Positions 1 through 5,823 of a stretch of DNA of 5,872 bases are shown piece after piece. Origin of the DNA: CAXXOK01 sp035399245 (GTDB taxonomy: Bacteria > Bacillota > Clostridia > Christensenellales > Aristaeellaceae); contig DAOPIR010000179.1 in the NCBI GenBank assembly GCA_035399245.1, positions 1 through 5,872 on the forward strand, given 5' to 3'. The translations under genes were made by a program, and so were the position numbers. The notes beneath the pieces were generated by a model, which was not told the origin of the DNA, did not search any database, and saw only the letters and a list, made by a program, of their open reading frames with translations. Every line of letters begins with the position of its first letter. Position 1 is the first letter of the stretch.

Positions 1-189
1 CTGTACTGTTTCCACGATCAGGATCGCTATGAAAAAGCAACGCAGAAAGCGTTGGAGCTGCTGCAAATTGAAAACCTGCAGGAGATTGGTGCAGAGAAAA
101 AAGAGCGGCTGCTGGCCGCTAAGAGCGATATTAACGATCTGTTTATTCGGGAAATCGATCAAATAACCGGACAGGAGCACAGCGCATGA
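1..189 (+). CDS. C-terminal end of an unrecognised protein (5' truncated by window edge)
   Basis: The frame is open from base 1 and gives 62 residues before TGA at 187-189. I do not recognise the family. The visible tail is charged and probably helical, rich in Glu, Lys, Leu and Ala, with no membrane segment, no cysteine cluster and no motif I can name. It ends in a hydrophilic stretch (…IDQITGQEHSA). The stop overlaps the next start codon as ATGA (186-189), and the Shine-Dalgarno of the next gene (AGGAG, 173-177) lies inside this reading frame. The two genes are therefore almost certainly co-transcribed and translationally coupled. That overlap is the main reason to accept such a short tail as real coding sequence. 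The function cannot be read from this fragment. Confidence 0.7.
   Translation: MYCFHDQDRYEKATQKALELLQIENLQEIGAEKKERLLAAKSDINDLFIREIDQITGQEHSA
173..177 (+). promoter_or_regulatory. Shine-Dalgarno of the zinc-ribbon/Yip1 gene, inside the upstream gene
   Basis: AGGAG lies 8 bases before the ATG at 186. It fixes this ATG as the start and places the ribosome site within the last codons of the preceding gene, as expected for translational coupling at an ATGA overlap. Confidence 0.75.
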
Positions 190-1205
190 GATGTACCCAT
201 TGCGGAAGTATTATTCCTCCGGGCCTGGCCCAATGTCCGATTTGCGGTGCGCGCATAGATACCAAACAGGCGCAGGAAGATTACCGGACGTATCAGGAGT
301 ATCCCAAAACCAACTACCAGCAGGGCGTACCGCCCTCCTGCAGAACCTATGGCTATACAACGGAAGAACCACCCAAGCAGTACGCCACGCCTACGTTCCA
401 TACCTATCGTAAGCAGCTGCTTACGGGAATCCCGGAAAACGCGCAGCAGATGCCGTATCAAAATCAGCCGCGGGACAGCTATAACCCCGGCGGCGCATTT
501 TCCAAAACCCTGTCCGATCTGCCCGGCGTCATCAAAGGGGCATTTACGTGTCCAACAGATACGCTGGTCAGGATGATCCGCAGGGAGGATCGCTATACCG
601 GTTTACTGATCGTGGGATTGTCGCTGATCATGGCATTTTTGACAGGGACGATTATGGTGCGGGGCGTGCTTGGCTCGCTGTTTACCCTTACAAGCGAGGT
701 TACCGGACTGGAGCTGGCGGACAGCACCGCCAGCCTGAACCAGGGCGTAAGTTATCTGGCGGGCAAGGTAGCGCTGCCGATCGGTGGGATCGCCGCCGTA
801 TGCCAGCTGATCGCCGTTATTATGCCGGCTGCGGTTACCATGGTTTATGTAAGCGTGATGCGCAAGGTGCGGTTCTCATTCCCTCTGCTGTCAGGCTTTG
901 CGGCTATCATTACGCTGCCGAACCTGTTTGCGCTGCTGATAGCCGCGGTGTGCAGCGTAATCACGCCGTATCTGGCAATCCTTGTGCTGCTATTCGGACT
1001 GATATTCAGCTATGTGCTGCTATGCAATGTTGCTGTGCAGCTGGGCAGGCTGCAGCCGCCGCGCGCGGTGCCGGTGCAGGCGGCGCTGATTTGTGTTTCG
1101 GAGCTGATGAAAGTCATCCTGATCGCGGGCATCGGCGGCGTGCTGATGAGCGGTGTTGTCCATACACTGACGAGCCTGACCAACTCCATGAGCAGCCTAC
1201 TGTAA
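186..1205 (+). CDS. Zinc-ribbon / Yip1-domain-like multi-pass membrane protein
   Basis: A 339-aa protein. Residues 3-20 form a zinc ribbon with two CxxC-type knuckles (Cys3, Cys6, Cys17, Cys20). Residues about 30-105 are a polar Tyr/Gln/Pro-rich linker that is probably disordered. From about 138 onward the protein is hydrophobic, with about five membrane segments (roughly 138-160, 195-224, 232-258, 262-286, 297-325). This layout matches the zinc-ribbon plus Yip1-type membrane proteins common in Bacillota. Their biochemical role is not established, so none is assigned; the ribbon and linker should face the cytoplasm if it behaves like other N-terminal ribbons. The start is supported by AGGAG eight bases upstream and by the ATGA overlap with the preceding gene. 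The 3' end overlaps the convergent GH13 gene by 9 bp. The family call is by architecture; other DUF families with a ribbon and a polytopic domain are possible. Confidence 0.8.
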   Translation: MRCTHCGSIIPPGLAQCPICGARIDTKQAQEDYRTYQEYPKTNYQQGVPPSCRTYGYTTEEPPKQYATPTFHTYRKQLLTGIPENAQQMPYQNQPRDSYNPGGAFSKTLSDLPGVIKGAFTCPTDTLVRMIRREDRYTGLLIVGLSLIMAFLTGTIMVRGVLGSLFTLTSEVTGLELADSTASLNQGVSYLAGKVALPIGGIAAVCQLIAVIMPAAVTMVYVSVMRKVRFSFPLLSGFAAIITLPNLFALLIAAVCSVITPYLAILVLLFGLIFSYVLLCNVAVQLGRLQPPRAVPVQAALICVSELMKVILIAGIGGVLMSGVVHTLTSLTNSMSSLL

Positions 1206-2945
1206 AATCATTCCCTCCTGCGCATCCAAAGCGATCAGCACGCTGCCTTCTGTGACGGGCAGTGTTTTTTGTGCATAGAGATCGGTCAGCTTCTGCTGGT
1301 TTTGCAGGGCCGGCGGCAGCAGCACAAGCGTCTGTACGCTTTCCATGCCGGTGTTAAGCACGCACAGCAGGCGTTGAGTATCAGTAAAACGCTCGTAAAC
1401 ATACAAGCCGTTGTCAAAAACTTTCCACGTGCGGAACGTGCCGGTACTGAGCGCTTCGTTTTGCGCACGCAGCCGGGCCAGCGTTTGGAAGTGCACGCGG
1501 GTATCGTTGTTATCTACCAGATCCCAGCGCATGGAACGGCGGTTGTCCGGATCGGCGCCGCCTTCCATGCCCAGCTCGTCCCCGTAATAGATAATGGGGA
1601 TACCCATGAATGTAAACTGGAAAAACGCCGCGCCGCGCAGCTTGCGGATATCGCCGCCCGCGCGGGTGAGGAAACGCTCGGTGTCATGCGAGCCCAAAAA
1701 CGACCACAGCACATCCTGGTTGCGCGTGGGGTAGTGCATGGCGGCTTCGTTTACGGCGGCGTCGAAGATTTTCAGCTCGATGCACTGCAGCGCGAACCGT
1801 TTCCAGATGTTGCGGCTTAAAACATAGTGCATGGTGGCGTCAAACAGGTCGCCGGTGGAGAGCCACTCACGGCTGTCGTCCCAGCATTCGGCGATCATCA
1901 GGCTGTCGGGATTGATCTGCTTCATCATATGATGAAAATCATGCCAGAACGGGGGATATACCTCGGGACTCACGTCCAGACGCCAGCCGTCTACGCCGGT
2001 TTCTTTCAGCCAGTACTCGCCAACCTCCAGAAAATAGTTGGCGCAGTCTTCGTTTTGCAGGTTCAGCTTGGGCATGTAGGGCCAATGGCCGAAGGCACGG
2101 TAGCCGAATTCCTCCAGATCGTCAAAGAAAAACCAATCGTAGTATTCGCTTTCATCGCCCTTTTCCTTGGCGTCCGCAAAGGGCGCGAAGCCCAGCCCGC
2201 AGTGATTGAACACGCCGTCCAGAATAATGCGCAGATCCAACTTGTGCGCATCTTCCACCAGCGCCTTAAAATCATCCAGCGTGCCCAGCAGCGGATCGAT
2301 CTTATAGTAATCGAAGGTGTTGTAGCGATGGGCGCTGTCGCTTAGGAAAATCGGTGTGGTGTAAAGCATCTTCACGCCCAGGTCCTTCAAATAGGGCAGG
2401 GCGGCACGGATGCCGTTTAGGTTGCCGCCGAATCGGTATTCGCTCTGCACACGCGTGGAGGTCCAGGGCTCCAGCCCGTCCTCTGGCGGGCCTTCGCGGC
2501 GGAAACGGTCGGGAAAAATCTGATAGCCCACACAGCCGCGCGCCCAGGCGGGCATGGGATCGGGCGGATAGGCATACGCAAAGGCAAAGCATTCGGAAAT
2601 ATCGTCAAAGCTGTCCTCACCGATGCGCAGGCCCGTGCCGTCCAGCTTAAACACGCGGGCGTAATCCGCGTAGAGGATGAACAGGTATTTAATCCGCGGA
2701 TCCTTAACGGCGAAAATGGCCTCGTAATAGTCGTACATCGAATCGCGGTAGGCCACCGTCATATCGTACAGGTCGCCGGCGCCGAACGGATCGGAAAGAT
2801 CGTACGGATTGGCGGTCTTGAGCACCACACGATTAAAATCGCCCCGCGCCGTGCGCAGGCGGATCACAATCCGTCCGTCGGGCATTGCGTGCCGGTACTC
2901 CAGCCACGGCATATGGTAAATCGCGTTTGGGTTGATCTGTTTCAT
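1197..2945 (-). CDS. Cytoplasmic GH13 alpha-amylase-family enzyme, neopullulanase/cyclomaltodextrinase type
   Basis: A 582-aa protein with no signal peptide, so it probably acts inside the cell on short alpha-1,4/1,6-glucans (maltodextrins, cyclodextrins or pullulan-type oligosaccharides). Residues about 1-125 look like the N-terminal beta domain found in this subgroup. The (beta/alpha)8 barrel spans about 135-490, and a small C-terminal beta domain about 500-582. All GH13 signatures are present: YQIFPDRF (141-148), DGVFNH (243-248), GWRLD with nucleophile Asp324, AECWDD with acid/base Glu353, and SHDTER with Asp421 as transition-state stabiliser. MPKLN at 291-295 is the conserved region V signature typical of the neopullulanase/cyclomaltodextrinase subfamily. 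A further conserved block, IPIIYYGDE, lies at 449-457. Length and motif order are normal, so it should be active. It is the last gene of the leftward operon, 13 bases after the DHHW gene. Exact substrate preference cannot be read from sequence. Confidence 0.93.
   Translation of the reverse strand: MKQINPNAIYHMPWLEYRHAMPDGRIVIRLRTARGDFNRVVLKTANPYDLSDPFGAGDLYDMTVAYRDSMYDYYEAIFAVKDPRIKYLFILYADYARVFKLDGTGLRIGEDSFDDISECFAFAYAYPPDPMPAWARGCVGYQIFPDRFRREGPPEDGLEPWTSTRVQSEYRFGGNLNGIRAALPYLKDLGVKMLYTTPIFLSDSAHRYNTFDYYKIDPLLGTLDDFKALVEDAHKLDLRIILDGVFNHCGLGFAPFADAKEKGDESEYYDWFFFDDLEEFGYRAFGHWPYMPKLNLQNEDCANYFLEVGEYWLKETGVDGWRLDVSPEVYPPFWHDFHHMMKQINPDSLMIAECWDDSREWLSTGDLFDATMHYVLSRNIWKRFALQCIELKIFDAAVNEAAMHYPTRNQDVLWSFLGSHDTERFLTRAGGDIRKLRGAAFFQFTFMGIPIIYYGDELGMEGGADPDNRRSMRWDLVDNNDTRVHFQTLARLRAQNEALSTGTFRTWKVFDNGLYVYERFTDTQRLLCVLNTGMESVQTLVLLPPALQNQQKLTDLYAQKTLPVTEGSVLIALDAQEGMILQ
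1240..1270 (+). terminator. Probable intrinsic terminator of the zinc-ribbon/Yip1 gene, within the antisense of the GH13 gene
   Basis: An 8-bp stem (1240-1247 with 1258-1265, containing one G·T wobble and a CTGCC/GGCAG core) with a 10-base loop runs straight into six T residues at 1265-1270. It begins 35 bases after the TAA at 1203-1205 and has the right polarity for the rightward transcript. It sits in the last codons of the opposing GH13 gene, so the same bases also encode protein on the other strand. Confidence 0.55.
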
Positions 2946-2953
2946 AGTACTTG

Positions 2954-2960
2954 CCTTTCT
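2954..2960 (-). promoter_or_regulatory. Shine-Dalgarno of the GH13 gene overlapping the upstream stop codon
   Basis: On the minus strand AGAAAGG ends 8 bases before the ATG at 2945, and its first bases are part of the TAG stop of the DHHW gene (2959-2961). This supports the chosen GH13 start and suggests that termination on the upstream gene and initiation here are coupled. Confidence 0.65.
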
Positions 2961-4107
2961 ACTCCAGGTTAAACAGGTCGGTGGCCGAGCTTTGGTTGGT
3001 GGGAACCAGGTTTCCGCTGAAACAAAGCATAATCACCGCGTCCGGGCATTCCTCATCAATCAGGTTGCGGACGCTGTCCTTATTATACCGCGGATCGAAC
3101 ATGATTGTCTCCATCACACCGAAGGAAAAGAAATATCCGCAGCTTACGTTATAGGAATCGTTAATGAAAAGCACGCGGAAGCCGTTGTCGGCCAGGTAGT
3201 TATACACGCTTTTCAGGGGCTGCGTTCCGCAAAGATAGATATCATAGGCGTAGGAATCCAGCACGTCCATGTTGAACAGCACGGAATCGTCTCCCGTTGC
3301 ATAGTAGTCGATCTCTGGGAAGGAAAAGCTGACGTACGTATCAAACGTCGGCCGCACAATGGTGAAATCCTCCGGCTGCACAAGCGCCTCCGTGAGGCTG
3401 TTACCGTGCGTGCCCAAAAAGATGCCCTTGCGAACATCATAGGAGTATTGGTCGGGGTCGAACAGCGACAGATCGATCGTGCTGCCGTAATGCTCGTTAC
3501 AATACTGCGAAAGCACGCCGGCGGCCCACAGCGCGGTTTCCACGCGCCAGTGGTGATCCAGATGATAGTACAGCGAATGATGGTAGGAGGCGGACGGGTC
3601 GATTTTCTCCATTTCGGCGTTCAGATCGAGCACGTCCACGCCGTTTGCCCGCAGGCTGGCCATCAGCTCCTTGGCGTTTTGCACGGTAAAATCCAGCGTG
3701 CCGCTTTCCGGATCCTGGCTGCTGATTTTGGCGGGCGCCTGGGCGTATAAAAACGCGATGTCCTGCGCCTCCACGTAATCCCGCAGGGAGGTTACAGCGG
3801 CCACGTGCTCGCTCATATCGATTTTGGGAAGCACGTTGGTGTAGTGCCCGTCGGTGATCTCGATTACGCCCGAATCGGTGTAAAGCTTCACATCGTGCCA
3901 ACCGAGCAACGCTTCGACTCGCTTGGATACGCCCACAAGCTCGCTGTAGAAGGGCAGATTCTTTGCCGAGGACGCGGTTACGGCATCCTCAAAGTTATTT
4001 GCTTCATGGTTCGTGGTAAAAACATACGCATAAAGAAAGCCCAAGAACATCACAAACAGCACAACGCAAAAAACGAGGATAAGAGCCTTGTTCGCATGCT
4101 TGCTCAT
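2959..4107 (-). CDS. DHHW-family (AlgJ/AlgX-like, SGNH-type) membrane-anchored protein, putative partner of the MBOAT acyltransferase
   Basis: A 382-aa protein. Residues 8-30 form one hydrophobic segment after a short positive N-terminus, so the rest should face outside as an anchored domain. The family signature LDHHW is at 183-187 within a YYHLDHHWR stretch. By analogy with AlgJ/AlgX, Asp184 and His186 would be the catalytic Asp-His pair (DxHW). The later INDSYN stretch, with Ser318, is the likely counterpart of the GDS nucleophile. A PAK block at 125-127 resembles the early conserved loop of this group. These proteins work with MBOAT proteins in O-acetylation of secreted polysaccharides. 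The gene directly follows the MBOAT gene (12-base gap) with a perfect GGAGG six bases before its ATG. No truncation is visible. The exact acceptor (wall teichoic acid, capsule, exopolysaccharide or other) cannot be told. Confidence 0.85.
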   Translation of the reverse strand: MSKHANKALILVFCVVLFVMFLGFLYAYVFTTNHEANNFEDAVTASSAKNLPFYSELVGVSKRVEALLGWHDVKLYTDSGVIEITDGHYTNVLPKIDMSEHVAAVTSLRDYVEAQDIAFLYAQAPAKISSQDPESGTLDFTVQNAKELMASLRANGVDVLDLNAEMEKIDPSASYHHSLYYHLDHHWRVETALWAAGVLSQYCNEHYGSTIDLSLFDPDQYSYDVRKGIFLGTHGNSLTEALVQPEDFTIVRPTFDTYVSFSFPEIDYYATGDDSVLFNMDVLDSYAYDIYLCGTQPLKSVYNYLADNGFRVLFINDSYNVSCGYFFSFGVMETIMFDPRYNKDSVRNLIDEECPDAVIMLCFSGNLVPTNQSSATDLFNLE

Positions 4108-4113
4108 AATAGG

Positions 4114-4118
4114 CCTCC
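4114..4118 (-). promoter_or_regulatory. Strong Shine-Dalgarno of the DHHW gene
   Basis: GGAGG on the minus strand with a 6-base spacer to the ATG at 4107, located between the MBOAT stop (4120-4122) and this start. It means the DHHW gene can be translated independently even though the MBOAT frame ahead of it is interrupted. Confidence 0.75.
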
Positions 4119-4119
4119 G

Positions 4120-5499
4120 TTAAAAGTTGAAGTACAGGAACGGATTGTGCGTGCTGGAAATCGCCGCCAGCAGCGACAGGATGAACATCGTGATCGTGGC
4201 GGTAAGAAGAAGGCCGTTTTTTACGCTTTCTTTCCACGGAAGCTTCGCAAACATCGTTTTCAGAAGCGGCGTGCACCCCAGAACCGCGAGGATCAGTACC
4301 GGGTAACTGGTGCGTAGCTGCTCCCAGAACACGAAATCCGCAAAGCCGTTCATTCCGGTGAACATGCTGGTGAAATACTGCTTTGCCAGCGTAAGGCTTT
4401 CCGAGCGGAACAGGACCCAGCCGATCAGGATGAACAGGAACGTGGGGATGCGGTATACCCATTTCAATTTTTGCTCAATGCCGGTGAGCCGCTCCATGGT
4501 GAGCAGCAGGAAATAGAAGAAGCCCCATAAAAAGAACGTCCAGTTTGCACCGTGTCAGATACCCGTGAGCATCCAAACAATGAAATAATTGAGAATCCAG
4601 CGCGGCTTGCTCACCCGGTTGCCGCCCAGCGGAATATATACATAATCGCGGAACCACGTGCTCAGCGAAATATGCCAGCGGCGCCAGAAATCCACGATGG
4701 ATTTGGCGATATAGGGATAGTTGAAGTTTTCGCCGAACCGGAACCCAAACATCCGCCCCAGCCCGATTGCCATATCGGAATACCCCGAGAAATCGAAGTA
4801 GATTTGAAACGCATAGCAAAGCGCCCCATACCATGCCGTCATCGTGCTCAGGGTACCGGTCATGCCGAAAAGATTATCCGCCACGATGCCCATATAGTTG
4901 GCGATCAGCAGCTTTTTACCCAGCCCGACAATGAACCGGCGGATGCCGTAGGCAACGTCGTCGGGCGTAGCGGTGCGGTTTTGCAGCTGTTCCTCGATGG
5001 TGTTGTAGCGCACGATGGGGCCGGCGATCAGCTGCGGGAACATCGATATGTACAGCGCGAGGTTGAGCACGTTTTTCTGCACGCGGGCCTGCCCGCGGTA
5101 GACGTCGATAATATAGGAGATGATTTGGAACGTGAAAAAGGAAATGCCGATCGGCAGGGAAATTTCAATCAGGTTGCCACTCATCCCCGTAAGCCCATAA
5201 AACGCTTTGAGGGTAAAGGTGAGGTATTTGCACACGAACAGCAGCCCGATATTGTAGATCAGTGTTAGGATCAGCACCGGTTTGCCGTACTTGGGCAGCA
5301 GCAGGCCGGCACCCCAGTTGATCACGATGGAAAGCATGACCACGAACACAAAAACAGGCTCACCCCAGGCATAAAAAAGAAGGCTGGCGATGAGCATGAC
5401 GATGTTTTTGGCTTTGATGGATTTCAGAAACGGAAGATGATAGCAGATCATGGTAATCGGCAGAAACACAAACAGAAACACCGGTGAGGAGAAAACCAT
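4120..5499 (-). pseudogene. MBOAT-family O-acyltransferase (AlgI/DltB type) interrupted by one in-frame TGA
   Basis: Polytopic membrane acyltransferase expected to pass an acyl (probably acetyl) group across the membrane to a surface polymer with its DHHW partner. The start at 5499 (MVFSSPVFLFVFLPI) is the usual AlgI-type N-terminus and has GGAG eight bases upstream. Conserved blocks follow in order: LPIGISFFTFQ (115-125), FPQLIAGPI (154-162), YFDFSGYSDMAIGLG (234-248), and NFNYPY…FWRRWHISLSTWFRDYVYIPLGG (258-293) with conserved His276. Codon 315 is TGA at 4555-4557, where the family has Trp of the Trp-His-Gly-Ala motif. In the same frame His316, Gly, Ala, Asn, Trp and the rest follow, giving a 459-residue full length, normal for the family. 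As written, 4555-5499 encodes a 314-aa product lacking the presumed catalytic His316 and the C-terminal helices; 4120-4554 is the cut-off 3' part. No frameshift or further stop is seen, so the lesion is a single base (TGG to TGA), recent or artefactual. Confidence 0.88.
4555..4557 (-). other. In-frame TGA replacing the Trp codon before the MBOAT active-site His
   Basis: Reading the minus strand gives …Leu-Thr-Gly-Ile-TGA-His-Gly-Ala-Asn-Trp…, where the family consensus has Trp at the TGA. The base after the stop is C (TGAC), a context known to be poorly recognised by release factor in bacteria. All nearby intact genes use TGG for Trp, and the leftmost gene uses TGA as a true stop, so the code is not reassigned. 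Confidence 0.9.
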
Positions 5500-5507
5500 A
5501 CAGCAAG

Positions 5508-5512
5508 CTCCG
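5508..5512 (-). promoter_or_regulatory. Shine-Dalgarno of the MBOAT gene
   Basis: CGGAG on the minus strand, eight bases before the ATG at 5499. It decides the start, which also gives the canonical AlgI-like N-terminus. Confidence 0.65.
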
Positions 5513-5541
5513 TTTCATCAAGATGTAACTTAATTATCTGC

Positions 5542-5571
5542 ATTATAGAGGATGGAATGCATATCTGTCAA
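5542..5571 (-). promoter_or_regulatory. Consensus sigma-A promoter of the MBOAT-DHHW-GH13 operon
   Basis: On the minus strand TTGACA (5566-5571) and TATAAT (5542-5547) are both perfect matches, separated by 18 bp. Transcription would start near 5535, leaving a leader of about 35 bases before the MBOAT ATG. The spacer contains an ATGCAT palindrome (5557-5562), too short to be called an operator. Nothing else regulatory is evident, so expression is probably high and largely constitutive. Confidence 0.8.
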
Positions 5572-5587
5572 CCGAAAACGGGGCCAT

Positions 5588-5620
5588 AAAAAGACGCCGC
5601 TTGCTTAGCAAACGGCGTCT
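5588..5620 (-). terminator. Leftward intrinsic terminator (hairpin copy 1)
   Basis: The palindromic hairpin at 5593-5619 has a 7-bp GACGCCG/CGGCGTC stem, one C/A mismatch, a TTGC/GCAA inner stem and a TTA loop. It is followed on the minus strand by five T residues (5592-5588). It would stop leftward transcripts arriving from the right-hand gene before they reach the operon promoter at 5571. Confidence 0.75.
5593..5619. repeat. 27-bp palindromic repeat, copy 1
   Basis: Identical over 27 bp to 5785-5811 and in the same orientation. It begins GACGCCG and ends CGGCGTC. The pair bounds a 165-bp insert (5620-5784). Confidence 0.9.
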
Positions 5621-5746
5621 CAGCCTGTTGAAAAAGCCCAATCTGCGTTGTCAGCTGCGGGATGGCAAGGGGTATCACTTACGAATAGTAAGCTCAACCC
5701 CCTGCAACCCTTGCTTCCTAGCATCTTAGGCTTTTTGAACAGGCTG
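5621..5746. mobile_element. 126-bp MITE-like inverted-repeat element
   Basis: The ends are an 18-bp inverted repeat (5621-5638 and 5729-5746, CAGCCTGTT…) with a single mismatch. The interior holds more nested pairing: GCAAGGG against CCCTTGC, and an apical hairpin at 5669-5701 (GGGGT/ACCCC outside, CTTAC/GTAAG inside, loop GAATA). There is no open frame of useful length. Size, terminal inverted repeats, interior palindromes and lack of coding capacity fit a non-autonomous miniature transposable element or a REP-like repeat. No clear short target duplication is seen directly at its ends. A structured RNA cannot be excluded. Confidence 0.6.
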
Positions 5747-5747
5747 T

Positions 5748-5783
5748 CAGAGTGCCTGCAAAACGAGGTATTTTGACACTCTG
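5748..5783. repeat. 36-bp inverted repeat (hairpin) next to the MITE-like element
   Basis: CAGAGTG (5748-5754) pairs with CACTCTG (5777-5783), and further in CAAAA (5759-5763) pairs with TTTTG (5771-5775) around a 7-base loop. It begins one base after the 126-bp element and ends one base before hairpin copy 2, so it appears to be part of the same composite insert. Confidence 0.6.
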
Positions 5784-5784
5784 G

Positions 5785-5811
5785 GACGCCGCTTGCTTAG
5801 CAAACGGCGTC
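5785..5811. repeat. 27-bp palindromic repeat, copy 2
   Basis: Exact copy of 5593-5619 in the same orientation. It lies 12 bases beyond the stop of the right-hand leftward gene. Confidence 0.9.
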
Positions 5812-5820
5812 TTATTATTA
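5785..5820 (+). terminator. Possible rightward terminator (hairpin copy 2)
   Basis: The same hairpin as copy 1, followed on the plus strand by TTATTATTA, a moderate T-rich tract. On the minus strand it is followed by CCCAGAG, so it would not be an efficient stop for the adjacent leftward gene. Together the two copies give the block outward-facing terminators on both sides. Confidence 0.4.
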
Positions 5821-5823
5821 GGG

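Noticed and set aside
1100..1196. Intrinsic terminator for the leftward operon just after the GH13 stop
   Set aside because: I found no stem followed by a T-tract on the minus strand here; the operon transcript may end further left by another mechanism.
548..1255. 235-codon plus-strand frame overlapping the zinc-ribbon/Yip1 gene
   Set aside because: The overlapping frame used for the annotated gene gives a ribbon and membrane helices with a good ribosome site; this one gives Gly/Arg/Ala-rich low-quality protein.
2932..3750. Long plus-strand frame (272 codons) opposite the DHHW gene, and similar frames at 1269-1820, 1827-2345 and 4552-5268
   Set aside because: They lie antisense to genes with clear family motifs, have no good ribosome sites and show no recognisable domains; they are by-products of codon bias.
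4120..4497. Separate 125-aa gene starting at the ATG at 4497
   Set aside because: There is no Shine-Dalgarno before this ATG, and the sequence is simply the C-terminal part of the MBOAT in the same frame, including the 19 codons that precede the ATG.
4555..4557. UGA read as Trp by an altered genetic code
   Set aside because: The neighbouring intact genes use TGG for Trp and contain no other in-frame TGA, and the gene ending at 189 uses TGA as a true stop at an ATGA overlap.
4515..4557. UGA as a selenocysteine codon
   Set aside because: The position is Trp in the family, not Cys, and I see no convincing stem-loop in the 40 bases after the UGA that would act as a bacterial SECIS.
5400..5518. 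Upstream minus-strand frame starting with ATG at 5518 and overlapping the MBOAT start
   Set aside because: It lacks a Shine-Dalgarno and shares its bases with the MBOAT N-terminus in another frame; the codon at 5499 has the ribosome site and the family N-terminus.
5593..5811. CRISPR-like array from the two 27-bp repeats
   Set aside because: There are only two copies, 165 bp apart, with palindromic inserts between them and no cas genes; the copies are terminator-type hairpins.
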